NCBI GenBank assembly: GCA_018780435.1
Contig: JADMJS010000427.1
Location: 1-51,007, forward strand
Direction of reading: 5' to 3'
Length of the DNA: 51,007 nt
Source of the DNA: Myxococcales bacterium
GTDB taxonomy: Bacteria > Myxococcota_A > UBA9042 > GCA-2863065
The translations under genes and the position numbers were made by a program. Positions 9,501 to 17,705 of the stretch are shown one piece after another. Below the pieces are notes generated by a model. It worked only from the letters and a program-made list of their open reading frames with translations. It made no database searches and had not been told where the DNA came from. The stretch's first letter is position 1. Each line of letters starts with the position of its first letter.

Positions 9501-11859
9501 CGTCATCGGTGTCGCAGGGGTCGCCGAGCCCGTCGCCGTCGGTGTCGGTCTGGACCGCGCTCGCGAGCTTCGGGCACGAGTCCTCCGCGTCGGGCGTGCC
9601 GTCACCGTCATCGTCCGTATCGCACGCGTCGCCCGCGCCGTCTTGGTCGACGTTCTCCTGGCCCGGATTCGGGGTGTCGGGACAGTTGTCGATGGCGTTC
9701 CCGATGCCATCGCCGTCGTTGTCTTCGTCGCAGACGTCACCCCGGCCATCCCCGTCCGAGTCGACCTGGTCGGGGTTCGGCGCGAAGACGCAGTTGTCGG
9801 TCACGTCGGGTTCGTTGTCGTTGTCGTCGTCGAGGTCGCACGCGTCGCCGAAGCCGTCCGCGTCGGCGTCGAGCTGGCTGGCGTCGGGCGCGAGCGGGCA
9901 CACGTCGAGCGCGTCGAAGATGCCGTCGCCGTCGTCGTCTGAGTCGCACGCGTCGCCCGCGCTGTCGCCGTCGGTGTTGGTCTGATCCGGGTTCGGGGTC
10001 GTCGGGCAGTTGTCGGCCCCATCGAGGTCGCCATCGTCGTCGTCATCGCCGTCGCAGGCGTCGCCGAGGCCGTCCGCGTCGCTGTCCTTCTGATCGGCGT
10101 CGGGCACGAGGGGGCAGAGGTCGATCCCGTCCGCGATCCCGTCGCCATCGTCGTCGTCATCGCAGGCGTCGCCCGCTTTGTCCCCATCGGTGTCCGTGAG
10201 GTCGAGGTTCGGGACGAGTGGGCAGTTGTCGATCTTGTCGAGGAGGCCGTCGTCATCGTCGTCGATGTCGCACGCGTCGCCGCTCCCGTCTTGGTCGGCG
10301 TCTTCCTGACCCGGGTTCGGCGTCGTCGGGCAGTTGTCGAGCGTGTCGGCGACGCCGTCCTGGTCCGCGTCAGCGTCGCACGCGTCGCCCGTCCCGTCGC
10401 CGTCGATGTCCTGCTGGACCGGGTTCGGCGTGAAGGGGCAGTTGTCGGCGCCGTCCGGGATGCCATCGCCATCGTCGTCGAGGTCACAGGCGTCGCCGAG
10501 CCCGTCGCCATCGCTGTCGCCCTGAAGCGGATCGGGGACCGTGGGGCACACGTCGAGCGAATCCGGGACGCCGTCGCCGTCATCGTCCTGCTGGCAGGCG
10601 TCGCCCGTCCCGTCCGAGTCGGTGTCGAGCTGGTCCGCATTCTCGGCGTCTGGGCAGTTGTCCGCGGTGTCGAGAACGCCGTCGCCATCGTCGTCGTCGT
10701 CGCAGGCGTCGCCGACGCCATCGGCATCCACGTCGGACTGGGCCGCGTCTGGGACGAGCGGACACACATCGAACGCGTCTTCGATCCCGTCGCCGTCGTC
10801 GTCGGTGTCACACGCATCTCCAGGCCCGTCGCCGTCGGTGTCGGTCTGCCCGAGGTTCGGGACGTCGTCGCAGTTGTCGACCGTGTCCACGACGCCGTCG
10901 CCATCGAGATCGTCGTCGCATTCGTCCCCGAGGCCGTCCTGGTCGAAGTCCACCTGAGCCGGGTTCTGAACCACGGCGCAGTTGTCCGCGCCGTCCGGGA
11001 TGCCGTCGCCGTCGTCGTCGTCGTCCTGACAGTCAGCGACCCCGTCGAGGTCGAGGTCGGCCTGGCCTTCGTCCGTGTCGCCGTCGCAATCGTCATCGAC
11101 GCCGTTACAGAGCTCGGCGGCGGCAGCGGGGGCGTCACACACGCCGAGGGCGTCGCCGTCGCAGCCGCGTTTGCCAGTGCAGCTCCCGAGGTCGCTGGTG
11201 TTCTTGCACGAGGTGGTCGCGCCTTCGTCCGAGAACTTCGGCGTACAGTCACAGACCCCGTCTTCTTTGACGCACTGGCCGTCCGTACAGGAGTACCCGT
11301 CCGAACACGGGAAGTCGCTGCTGCAAGGCGCCCCGCAGAAGGACCCCGCGTCACCGTACGAGAGGCACTTCGAGGCCAGCGCGCCGGTCAGTGTGCCGCA
11401 GTCGCTGTCGACATTGCAGGGTCGACACAGCTCGGCGGCGACCGGCAGGCAGAGATAGACCGGGTCGCCCGCGGGACTCGTCAGGTTCTGGCAGGAGAAT
11501 CCGGCCGGACAGGCGTCGACGCAGGTGAGGGTGCAGATGCCGCCGCTGCGCCCTTCGACGCAGAAGCCGCTGTCGCAGTCGTCGTTCTCGGTGCAGGCGA
11601 TCTCTTCGAAGTCGGCGAAGGGGTCGGCTGTGTCGAGCTGTGCCGCGTCGTCTGCGTCCGGCGTCACGGCGAAGCCATCGTCGTCGTCTGCGTCCGTCTC
11701 CACGTTCGCATCGGCCCCCGACGTGTCCGTGGGCGTGATGACGTCGACTACGACCTCGGCTCCACGTTCGGAGTCCTCGTGGCAGCCCAGTGTGATGGTG
11801 ACGGTGGCGAGGAGAATCGAGCGACCGGCAAGCCCGGACAGAAGACGACCGAAGTTCAT
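6511..11859 (-). CDS. Giant thrombospondin type-3 repeat lipoprotein with MopE-like motifs
   Basis: This 1782-residue secreted protein starts with a signal peptide and lipobox (TITLGC, Cys at about 26), so it is probably anchored in the outer membrane and may face the surface. Residues 27-260 are Asp-rich, then Cys-rich. Residues about 265-1190 hold about 25 TSP3 units of 36-37 residues (NCP...NP.Q.D.DGDG.GDACD.DDDGDG), which bind calcium. Residues about 1190-1540 hold several MopE-type putative metal-binding motifs (ELCNGIDDDCDGDVDEG). The C-terminal 240 residues look like a carbohydrate-binding or beta-sandwich module (GVYPIEIRWSS) ending in a small Cys module. The likely role is a calcium-rigidified surface stalk for adhesion. 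It lies 44 bp downstream of ccoS and may be cotranscribed. Confidence 0.85.
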   Translation of the reverse strand: MNFGRLLSGLAGRSILLATVTITLGCHEDSERGAEVVVDVITPTDTSGADANVETDADDDDGFAVTPDADDAAQLDTADPFADFEEIACTENDDCDSGFCVEGRSGGICTLTCVDACPAGFSCQNLTSPAGDPVYLCLPVAAELCRPCNVDSDCGTLTGALASKCLSYGDAGSFCGAPCSSDFPCSDGYSCTDGQCVKEDGVCDCTPKFSDEGATTSCKNTSDLGSCTGKRGCDGDALGVCDAPAAAAELCNGVDDDCDGDTDEGQADLDLDGVADCQDDDDDGDGIPDGADNCAVVQNPAQVDFDQDGLGDECDDDLDGDGVVDTVDNCDDVPNLGQTDTDGDGPGDACDTDDDGDGIEDAFDVCPLVPDAAQSDVDADGVGDACDDDDDGDGVLDTADNCPDAENADQLDTDSDGTGDACQQDDDGDGVPDSLDVCPTVPDPLQGDSDGDGLGDACDLDDDGDGIPDGADNCPFTPNPVQQDIDGDGTGDACDADADQDGVADTLDNCPTTPNPGQEDADQDGSGDACDIDDDDDGLLDKIDNCPLVPNLDLTDTDGDKAGDACDDDDDGDGIADGIDLCPLVPDADQKDSDADGLGDACDGDDDDDGDLDGADNCPTTPNPDQTNTDGDSAGDACDSDDDGDGIFDALDVCPLAPDASQLDADADGFGDACDLDDDNDNEPDVTDNCVFAPNPDQVDSDGDGRGDVCDEDNDGDGIGNAIDNCPDTPNPGQENVDQDGAGDACDTDDDGDGTPDAEDSCPKLASAVQTDTDGDGLGDPCDTDDDGDGFPDGSDNCPLIINPGQADTNADGQGDACVEDDDADGVLDAVDNCRTVPNPAQADLDLDSLGDACDPDDDGDGVADLQDNCPVVLNANQLDTDLDSFGDACDSDDDNDGVLDGSDKCPLLADKQDDTDGDGFGDACDSDDDQDGVADTADNCPLLPNGSQVDTDDDGAGDACDDDDDGDGALDLFDVCPVVIDPAQLDSDGDGQGDACDQDADGDGVNDVNDNCLGLSNPTQANNDQDAFGDACDADDDGDSVFDVSDNCPFVSNSPQTDTDGDGKGDACDLDDDQDGIIDESDNCVLVKNVGQTDTNADGQGDACDDDDDGDGILDGNDNCPVIANAGQEDFDGDGAGDACETDDDADGVDDTADNCLGLANPDQLDTDGDDVGNACDSDDDGDGAADGLDCAPLDATRYPGATELCNGIDEDCDQIADDGFGLGGACDGGDIDDCEGGVVVCVNGGAGCNDDSASTAETCNGEDDDCDGHVDEGGNACGGICPLEGAPGAACDGSDGDNCAEGSWSCSGQNAVSCSDSAATALEECNAVDDDCDGQTDEGANGCGGVCALSPALGLPCDLAGTTDRDSCTDDVYGCGGANGSVCVNGGNDHDGDGYSAGPLTCNGDCNDDSDAVNPSAAELCNGIDDDCDGDVDEGTNACGGVCVLAGLPGSACDSTDPGDLDTCADDVLVCAGLNATTCSNLDTDLDNDGYSAGLTGCNGDCADGNGARHPGVSEACEGLDTDCDGLADEGCTAPLHVIPATSSVGPPVAVPASTGLCARARTFSTAPDPHTTANMAAYMNLVTSGTGATSTATVRVGTLNYGLFPSNGCSSPGVFANALPVPVVGAGSMGMRVRGYLNITEPTVWNLVAVGNDSVEVVIAGVKVAELSWSTLGWRYAVGVGFPAAGVYPIEIRWSSNQVCGIDPLELGRAMGVQTGDNGSMKCGPGSSNCTWTPSAAYQLISGTTFMASTTGANVECVECSTNANCAAGQTCGAAGLCQ
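8290..11065 (-). repeat. TSP3 repeat array, about 25 units of about 111 bp
   Basis: In-frame tandem units encode the Asp-rich TSP3 calcium-binding motif within the giant lipoprotein. Units differ at the nucleotide level, so this is an old array and not a fresh expansion. Most units start NCP; some start VCP, LCP or KCP. The Asp codons produce the GTCGTCGTC texture on the plus strand and explain the very long false ORFs on the opposite strand. Confidence 0.9.
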
Positions 11860-11903
11860 GGCCGCCAGCTTACGCGGGTTTGCGAACGGGTTCCACCGCC
11901 GTG

Positions 11904-12098
11904 TCAGCCCTTGGGCTCGGCCATTCCGCCATTTTCCCTGACGGGCTCACGGCTTACCCGCGTGGCGTCGAGGAGCATGCGTTCGGCCGGCGTGTCGGTG
12001 TCGTCGAGTTGCCCGTTCTTCACAGACCACACGAAGGCCGTGACGAAGCCGGCCACGATGATCAGCGCCAGGGGAATGAGGACGTAGAGTACGGTCAT
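11904..12098 (-). CDS. ccoS: cbb3-type oxidase assembly protein CcoS
   Basis: The 64-residue protein has one N-terminal membrane helix (VLYVLIPLALIIVAGFVTAFVWSV) followed by NGQLDD, the typical CcoS/FixS layout and length. CcoS is needed to mature the cbb3 oxidase, probably in cofactor insertion into CcoN together with CcoI. Its ATG overlaps the stop of ccoI (ATGA, 12095-12098). It is the last cco gene of the cluster. Confidence 0.92.
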   Translation of the reverse strand: MTVLYVLIPLALIIVAGFVTAFVWSVKNGQLDDTDTPAERMLLDATRVSREPVRENGGMAEPKG

Positions 12099-14698
12099 CG
12101 AGGCCCTCCGGGTGGGGTGTCGCCATCTTTCGGTCCAGCCCGGAACGAGCTGGTGATGACCGTCAGCGAGCTGAGCGGCATGAGGACGGCGGCGACGAGG
12201 GGATGCATGAACCCGAGGACGGCCAAGCTGCCGCCGATGAGGTTGTAACTGGCGGAGATTCGAAGGTTTCGCGTGATCGCGCGAGTCGCGGAGCGGGCGG
12301 TGTCGACGAGCACTCGCAGCGGCTGCAGACCCGGGAGCGACGAGAACGCGTCCGCGGCGAGCAGGCTGGCCTCAGCGCCCCCATGGACGGCGAGGCCGAC
12401 CGTAGCGGCGGCCAGGGCGGCCGCGTCGTTCACGCCGTCCCCGACCATGATGACGGGGCCTTCGGCGCGCGCGCGGGCGACGTGTTCGCGTTTGGCCTCC
12501 GGCGAGAGTCCGCCATGGCATTCCTCGGCGGGCAGCCCGAGCCGCTCACCGACCCCGCGGACGATCGCGACGTGGTCGCCCGACAAGATGCCGATGCGGA
12601 AGCCGCGACGGCGTAGTGACGCGATCAGGGCGGGCGCCTCTGGACGCAGTGTGTCGCCGAGCCCATAGACCGCGAAGTCCGTGGGTGCGGCGCCGGGCGC
12701 CCCCGCTGACGCGCCGGGCGCCCCCGCTGACGCGATTACGGGCGTGTAGCCCTCCGAGGTGACGCGCGTGACGGCCTCGCGAACGGCGTCCGGCATCGCG
12801 CCGATAAAGGCGGGAGAGCCGACCTTCACGATGCGCGTCGTGCCCCCGTCGCCGATGCGGCCCTCGAGGCCGCCGCCGATGGTCGTGGTCACGTCGGTAA
12901 TCGCGCATAACCCCTTGTCATCACTGACAAGCCCGGCCAGGAGCGCGCGTCCGACCGGGTGCGCCGATGTGGCTTCGAGTGACGCCACGAAGGGCCCGAT
13001 GGGGCGGCCGAACTCGACGTGTCTGGCGAGCGTCAGCGTGCCGGTCGTGAGCGTCCCCGTCTTGTCGAGGTAGATACGGCCCGGTTCGGCCGCCGCTTCG
13101 AGTGCGTCGCCGCCGCGCACGAGCAATCCGCTACGGGCGGCGCGGCCGATGGCGACCGTGAGCGCGAGCGGCGTGGCGAGCGCCAGCGCGCACGGACAGG
13201 TCACGACCAGCAACGCGACGACCCGCTCCACGGCGTCGTCGACGCCGCCCGCGCTGAACGCGATCGTGCCGATGAACGTGAGCGCCGCGACGACAAGGAC
13301 GATCTTCACGAAGCGGGCCGCCCAGCGGTCGGCGAGCGTCACCGCGGGCGCCCGCCGCGTGGTGAGCGCCTCGATGTCCGAGAGCAGCCGGCCCATACGC
13401 GTTGCTTCGCCCGAGGCCGAGACGGAGACGATGATGGGGCGGGTGAGGCAGGTGCTCCCCGCGTAGACGGGGTCGCCGACGTGGGTGGCCACGGGGACCG
13501 ACTCGCCGGACAACATCGCGAGGTCGAGGTCGGTCCCGGCGGGCTCACCGGGGACGGGGAAGGGAGACCCGGCGAGCACGCCGTCGCAGGGGATGGTCTC
13601 CCCCGAGCGCACTTCGACGCGGTCACCGATACGCAGCGCTTCGGCGAGGACCATCTCCGTGAGGCCGTCACCCATCACCCGCCGGGCGGCGCTCGGCGTG
13701 AGCGTGAGCAGGCGCGCCGCGGCGTCGAGGGCGCGTTTCTCCCACCGGCGCGACAGGTAGCGCCCGATGAGGAGCAGGAAGACCAGGGTGGTCAAGGTGT
13801 CGAAGTAGAGCTCCCCGGTGCCGCGGATCGTGTTCACGGCGCCCCAGAGCGATCCGGCGAGGAGCCCGATGGCGATGGGGAGGTCGACGTGTAGGCGCCG
13901 CCCTGCGAACGAGGGGTGGAAGAGCGCGTTCCTCGCGCCCTTCAGGAACACCGCGCCCGGCCACAGCGTGCCGGGGAGGCCGATGATGAGCGAGGCCCAG
14001 CGGAAGAACGCGGTATGTGCTTCGTCCATGCCGCCGAACAGGCCGCTGTAGAGGGCGACCGAGATCAGCATCACGTTCATCGTGGCGGCACCGGCGACGC
14101 CGATGCGGACCAGCAGGGCTCGGTCGTCCTGATCGCGCGCGTCGAGCCCGGCGCTCGCCCCCTTCGCGATGGCGGTGACCGGGTAGCCGAGCGTGTCGAG
14201 CGTTCGCGCGATGGTGGCGAGGCCCGGCGGCGCTCCGCCGGGTGCCGCCGGGAGCCGCAAAAAGACCTGCTGCCGTCGCAGTTCGAGACGCGCTTCGAGG
14301 ACCATCCCGGGGAGGAGGCGCGGGAGGGACTCGACGAGCCAGAGACACGCCGTGCAGTGGACGCCGCTGAGGCTGAGCCGCAGGGTACGGACGCCGGTCG
14401 GCCCCGAGGTGACGTAGCTCTCCGAGAACGCCTGCGAGTCGAACTCCTCGTAAGTACGGCCACTTTGAGTTGGCGTCCTCGCGAGGTCACCGGCCAGCTC
14501 GGCGTAGCGGTCTTCGAGACCGCTCTCCGCGAGGAGCTGCGCGACGGTCTCGCAACCGCTGCAACACCAGGTCGTTCCCGCCGGGGCCGGCTGACCGCAG
14601 TGCGCACATGGGTTCTCGCCGGCGCCGCGGGTTCCGCCCGCGTCGGACGTCGATGGCGCCCACATGGGGGGCGTCGTGACACGCGCGTTCGTCGTCAT
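12095..14698 (-). CDS. ccoI: Copper-exporting P1B-type ATPase CcoI/FixI
   Basis: This 867-residue P-type ATPase moves Cu(I) for assembly of the cbb3 oxidase haem-copper centre. An N-terminal Cys cluster (CAHCGQPAPAGTTWCCSGC) typical of CcoI precedes an HMA domain with CTAC. The membrane motif is TCPCALALATP, the phosphorylation site DKTGTLT, the HP motif SAHPVGRAL and the hinge GDGVNDAAAL. I chose ATG 14698, which overlaps the stop of the TauE-like gene (ATGA); the frame stays open upstream but that is antisense-like read-through. An in-frame 21-bp duplication inserts an extra Gly-Ala-Pro-rich heptad before the hinge region. Confidence 0.95.
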   Translation of the reverse strand: MTTNARVTTPPMWAPSTSDAGGTRGAGENPCAHCGQPAPAGTTWCCSGCETVAQLLAESGLEDRYAELAGDLARTPTQSGRTYEEFDSQAFSESYVTSGPTGVRTLRLSLSGVHCTACLWLVESLPRLLPGMVLEARLELRRQQVFLRLPAAPGGAPPGLATIARTLDTLGYPVTAIAKGASAGLDARDQDDRALLVRIGVAGAATMNVMLISVALYSGLFGGMDEAHTAFFRWASLIIGLPGTLWPGAVFLKGARNALFHPSFAGRRLHVDLPIAIGLLAGSLWGAVNTIRGTGELYFDTLTTLVFLLLIGRYLSRRWEKRALDAAARLLTLTPSAARRVMGDGLTEMVLAEALRIGDRVEVRSGETIPCDGVLAGSPFPVPGEPAGTDLDLAMLSGESVPVATHVGDPVYAGSTCLTRPIIVSVSASGEATRMGRLLSDIEALTTRRAPAVTLADRWAARFVKIVLVVAALTFIGTIAFSAGGVDDAVERVVALLVVTCPCALALATPLALTVAIGRAARSGLLVRGGDALEAAAEPGRIYLDKTGTLTTGTLTLARHVEFGRPIGPFVASLEATSAHPVGRALLAGLVSDDKGLCAITDVTTTIGGGLEGRIGDGGTTRIVKVGSPAFIGAMPDAVREAVTRVTSEGYTPVIASAGAPGASAGAPGAAPTDFAVYGLGDTLRPEAPALIASLRRRGFRIGILSGDHVAIVRGVGERLGLPAEECHGGLSPEAKREHVARARAEGPVIMVGDGVNDAAALAAATVGLAVHGGAEASLLAADAFSSLPGLQPLRVLVDTARSATRAITRNLRISASYNLIGGSLAVLGFMHPLVAAVLMPLSSLTVITSSFRAGPKDGDTPPGGPR
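12690..12731. repeat. 21-bp perfect tandem duplication inside ccoI
   Basis: The unit GCGCCGGGCGCCCCCGCTGAC (21 bases, written as two pieces GCGCCGGGCG and CCCCCGCTGAC) occurs twice in a row at 12690-12710 and 12711-12731. It adds seven residues of Gly/Ala/Pro/Ser in a loop of the nucleotide-binding region. Its perfect identity suggests a recent slippage event. Confidence 0.9.
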
Positions 14699-15492
14699 TT
14701 CGCGGCCTCGTCGTGGCAGCAGGACATCGCGGCGGGCGCTTCTGCCTGGGGGGCGGGCCCCTCGCTCGTACTCGCTACCGCGGTGGGCGTGGACTCGAGG
14801 CTCTTCGCGCGCTGCCACACCGTCCAGGCGCCGGTCGCGACGAGCGCGAGCGCCACGGCGACGGAGGCGTTTCGGCCGAGGCGGGCGAGGATCTCCATGA
14901 ACACCGTGGCGGCCCCGAGCGTCGCCGGCGCGGTGCCCAGCGCAAAGGCGGCCATGACGGCCGCGCCCCCGAGGGGTGTCCCCGTCCCCGCCGCGACCGT
15001 GACGAAGCTCCAGAGGAACCCGCAAGGGAGAAGTCCGGTCGTCGCGCCGAGGACGACGGCGCGCGTCGAGGGCGGCAGCACCTTCAGTAGCCCACCCACG
15101 CGCCGGGTGAGGGCATGTTGGGCGCGGCTCAGGGCGCTGGGTTTGCCGGGCTTGGGCTCCGGGGTCGTGGCGAAGGCTCGGCCCAGGAGCAGGCTGAGCC
15201 CGCTGAGCATCATGAGCCCGCCCGCGATGAGGACGGCGACCCGGGAGACGCCCACGGCCGAGCCCGCCAGATCGACAGCGCTCCCGATGCCGCCCGCGGC
15301 AAGCCCGAGCGTGACGTACGCGACGAGGCGCCCGCCCTGAAAGCGTAGGGCGCGGCCCAGCCGCCGTTGCCAAGGTGCGTTGGGAGCGTTTCCACCGGCA
15401 GCGACCGCCGCGAGGCTCCCGCACATGAATAGGCAGTGAGTACTGCCGACGAGGCCGGCCGTGAACGCCGTGACCAGGAGGACGTGGTTCAT
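14695..15492 (-). CDS. TauE/SafE (DsbD_2)-like membrane protein of the cco cluster
   Basis: The 265-residue protein has about six membrane helices and the family hallmark STHCLFMCG in the first helix and LLPCGFLWSF in the middle, with Cys residues in the membrane. Members of this family commonly sit between ccoH and ccoI in cbb3 clusters and are thought to take part in copper or redox handling, by analogy with DsbD/CcdA proteins. The C-terminal tail ends MSCCHDEAAK, a possible metal site. It starts at ATG 15492 and its stop overlaps the ATG of ccoI, which fits a shared metal-delivery role. The annotation sulfite exporter would be misleading here. Confidence 0.82.
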   Translation of the reverse strand: MNHVLLVTAFTAGLVGSTHCLFMCGSLAAVAAGGNAPNAPWQRRLGRALRFQGGRLVAYVTLGLAAGGIGSAVDLAGSAVGVSRVAVLIAGGLMMLSGLSLLLGRAFATTPEPKPGKPSALSRAQHALTRRVGGLLKVLPPSTRAVVLGATTGLLPCGFLWSFVTVAAGTGTPLGGAAVMAAFALGTAPATLGAATVFMEILARLGRNASVAVALALVATGAWTVWQRAKSLESTPTAVASTSEGPAPQAEAPAAMSCCHDEAAK

Positions 15493-15501
15493 GGCCCAAG
15501 C

Positions 15502-15987
15502 CTACCGGCGCGCCGGGGCTGCCGCGATGTCCACCCGGGCGACGTTCGTGAAGAGCTGATCACCGGCCTGCGCCGAAAGACGAAGCTCCCAGAGCCCCGG
15601 GCGCACTCGGGCGAGCGGCGCGCCGTAGAGGCCGGGGGCGAACTCGGCGAGTGTCAGCGTCTGGCGTTCGCCCGAGCGGCCGTTGAAGAAGGCGACCGTG
15701 GTGGCACGAACGCCAGTCACCGGTGTCCCGTCGGCGTGGCCGAGGCGCAAGGTCAGCGCGGTCTCGTTGCCCGCCGGTGCGGCGGACCAGTCGGCCTTCC
15801 AGCCGAGCTTCCGGTTCGTCTCGCGTTGGCCGGCGAAGTGGTCCCAGTCAACGGCTTGTTTGTAGTAGTCGGGCTCGACCGCGAAGCTCGGATCGCCCGA
15901 GAGGGTGACGATCGCGATGGTGACGAAGGTCACGGGTATGGCAAGCAGCCCGCCGATGAGAAGTGGATAGCGGATACTGGGCTTCAT
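15502..15987 (-). CDS. ccoH: FixH/CcoH family protein
   Basis: The 161-residue protein has one N-terminal membrane anchor (YPLLIGGLLAIPVTFVTIAIVTL) and a periplasmic immunoglobulin-like domain, with the FixH hallmark EPDYYKQAVDWD just after the helix. CcoH is a stable assembly partner of the cbb3 oxidase. I chose ATG 15987, preceded by AGGAGACC at good distance; the open frame runs 16 codons further upstream. It lies 16 bp after ccoG and 9 bp before the TauE-like gene. Confidence 0.92.
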   Translation of the reverse strand: MKPSIRYPLLIGGLLAIPVTFVTIAIVTLSGDPSFAVEPDYYKQAVDWDHFAGQRETNRKLGWKADWSAAPAGNETALTLRLGHADGTPVTGVRATTVAFFNGRSGERQTLTLAEFAPGLYGAPLARVRPGLWELRLSAQAGDQLFTNVARVDIAAAPARR

Positions 15988-16003
15988 ACTGGTCTCCTGT
16001 AGT

Positions 16004-17473
16004 TCAGCGCGAGACGGGGACGGTGCTCGCAGCACCGTCTTCGGGGCCCTGAAGCCGATATTCGATGGTCTTGGAGGTGCCGCTGCTGCCCGTGACGACC
16101 AAGGAGGTGGCGTGAAAGCCGCCCGAGAAGATGGCGCGCGGGGTGATGACGACCAAGTTGGCCGTGCGGCTCTGCCCGGACGGGATCGCCATCGGCAGGT
16201 CGGGGCTCGCGATGCGGACGTCCGCGATACTCGGGATGGTGACGTCGAAGGTCTCCTCCGTCTCGGCGCGGTTGCGGATCCGCAGGTGGAGGGAGTTGGA
16301 GACGAGGTCGCCGTCCATGAGCTGGAATGGCGTCAGCTTGTCTCTCACCGCGGCGACCTCGACCCCGCCCTTTCGAGCGCTGACGATACCGAGGGTCGCG
16401 AACGCGGCGACGACGAGCGTGCCGTAGATGAGCGGGCGGAGCCGGAAACCCGTCTTCGGCGCGGCAGGCCGACAGGCGGTGTCGCCCGCGGCACGCGCGT
16501 CGGCGGCGACCGTCGTGGCCCCGAGCGCGGCGGGCGTCATGTATCGGATGAGCCCCGGCTCCCGCCCGAGTCGCTCCATGATGCCGTCGCACGCGTCGAT
16601 GCACTGCGTGCAGGCCACACACTCCATCTGGAGGCCTTTGCGGATGTCGATGCCGGTCGGGCAGGTGGCGACACACGCCTTGCAGTCCACGCAATCGCCG
16701 AGCGTCCCCGAGTCGGCGCTAGGCTTCGCCTTACCGCGCGGCTCGCCGCGAAAGACGTCGTACCCAACGACGAGCGAACGTTTGTCCAGTAGGACGGACT
16801 GCAAGCGGCCGTAAGGACAGGCGAGCGTGCACATCTGCTCTCGGAAGAAGACGAAGTCGGCGAGGATGAGCGCCGTCACCGCGACCACGACGATGAAGCT
16901 CGTGAGGTGTTCGGTGGGCGGTTGAGACAGCCAGCCCCAGAGCGTCTCGAACGGTACGAAGTAGGCGAGGAAGATGTGCGCCATCAAGAAGGCGACGACG
17001 AAGTAGGCGGCGTAGAGCAGAGCCAGCTTGAGCGCGCTGGCTTGGCTGCGCCGCTGCGAGCCCGCACCAAGGACGAGGCGCTCTATCGGCCTGAAGACGA
17101 GCTCGAGGTAGACGGTCTGCGGGCAACCCCACCCACACCAGACCCGACCGAGGACGGCGGTGAGGAAGAACACCAACGCGAAGGTCCCCAGTAGGAAGAG
17201 CATGAGGAGGAGGGTGTCGGTCGCAAAGAAGGTCTTGCCGAAGAAGGTGAACTCACGCTTCAGCAAGTCGAGCAGCATGAGCGGCTTGCCGCCAATGCGG
17301 AACATGGGGACGAGCGCGAAGAGCGCGATGAGCGCATAGCCGACCGCGCGCCGTCGGTTGAGCCACCGCCCCGGGGACAAACGGGGGTTCAGCCAACGGC
17401 GGGTGCCGTCCGGGTTCAAGGTCGAGAGGACCTCGTCCGGGGGAGCAGCGGGAGTTTTCGGAGAGGCGCTCAT
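16004..17473 (-). CDS. ccoG: cbb3 oxidase accessory protein CcoG (polyferredoxin)
   Basis: The 489-residue membrane protein has several helices and two [4Fe-4S] ferredoxin motifs (CVDCKACVATCP and CVACTQCIDACD). It also has the CcoG motifs WCGWGCPQT and CTLACPYGR and a C-terminal periplasmic Ig-like domain. CcoG reduces Cu(II) to Cu(I) for cbb3 assembly. I prefer ATG 17473, with GAGGAG about 11 bases upstream; a TTG at 17494 would add seven residues. It is separated from ccoP by about 230 bp, so it may have its own promoter. Confidence 0.95.
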   Translation of the reverse strand: MSASPKTPAAPPDEVLSTLNPDGTRRWLNPRLSPGRWLNRRRAVGYALIALFALVPMFRIGGKPLMLLDLLKREFTFFGKTFFATDTLLLMLFLLGTFALVFFLTAVLGRVWCGWGCPQTVYLELVFRPIERLVLGAGSQRRSQASALKLALLYAAYFVVAFLMAHIFLAYFVPFETLWGWLSQPPTEHLTSFIVVVAVTALILADFVFFREQMCTLACPYGRLQSVLLDKRSLVVGYDVFRGEPRGKAKPSADSGTLGDCVDCKACVATCPTGIDIRKGLQMECVACTQCIDACDGIMERLGREPGLIRYMTPAALGATTVAADARAAGDTACRPAAPKTGFRLRPLIYGTLVVAAFATLGIVSARKGGVEVAAVRDKLTPFQLMDGDLVSNSLHLRIRNRAETEETFDVTIPSIADVRIASPDLPMAIPSGQSRTANLVVITPRAIFSGGFHATSLVVTGSSGTSKTIEYRLQGPEDGAASTVPVSR

Positions 17474-17705
17474 CGCGGTGTGGACTCCTCGCAACCCTCC
17501 TGGAGGGTCGCACGCTCAAGTCGAGCCCTTGCGGCGCGGACGGAAATAAGTAGTTCGGTTTGCCGCGCACCGCATCCCCGCCCGGCTCGTTCGTGGTAGA
17601 GAACATCTGCCTGGAAGTACGCGGAGTATGCCTTCGGACTTAGCCCGAACCGGGCGAGGCGCGGTCAACCTACCCACTTATTTACGACCGAGCCCTTACG
17701 AGCCC
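17474..17705. other. Intergenic between ccoP and ccoG
   Basis: This 232-bp gap holds AAATAAGT (17545-17552) and its inverse ACTTATTT (about 17674-17681), two AT-rich islands about 120 bp apart. Next to the end of ccoP is a short direct repeat, GAGCCCTTAC twice in a row. I found no sigma-54 element here. It may hold a ccoG promoter, but no -35/-10 pair is convincing. Confidence 0.4.

Noticed and set aside
8047..9942. A 631-codon open frame on the plus strand (and another at 10291-12087)
   Set aside because: Both are antisense to the TSP3 array. Repeated Asp codons on the coding strand give few stops on the other strand; the translations are Val/Ala/Arg-rich repeats with no start signal or domain.
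17474..17705. AAATAAGT/ACTTATTT inverted pair as an FNR/FixK box
   Set aside because: The halves are about 120 bp apart and do not match TTGAT-N4-ATCAA.
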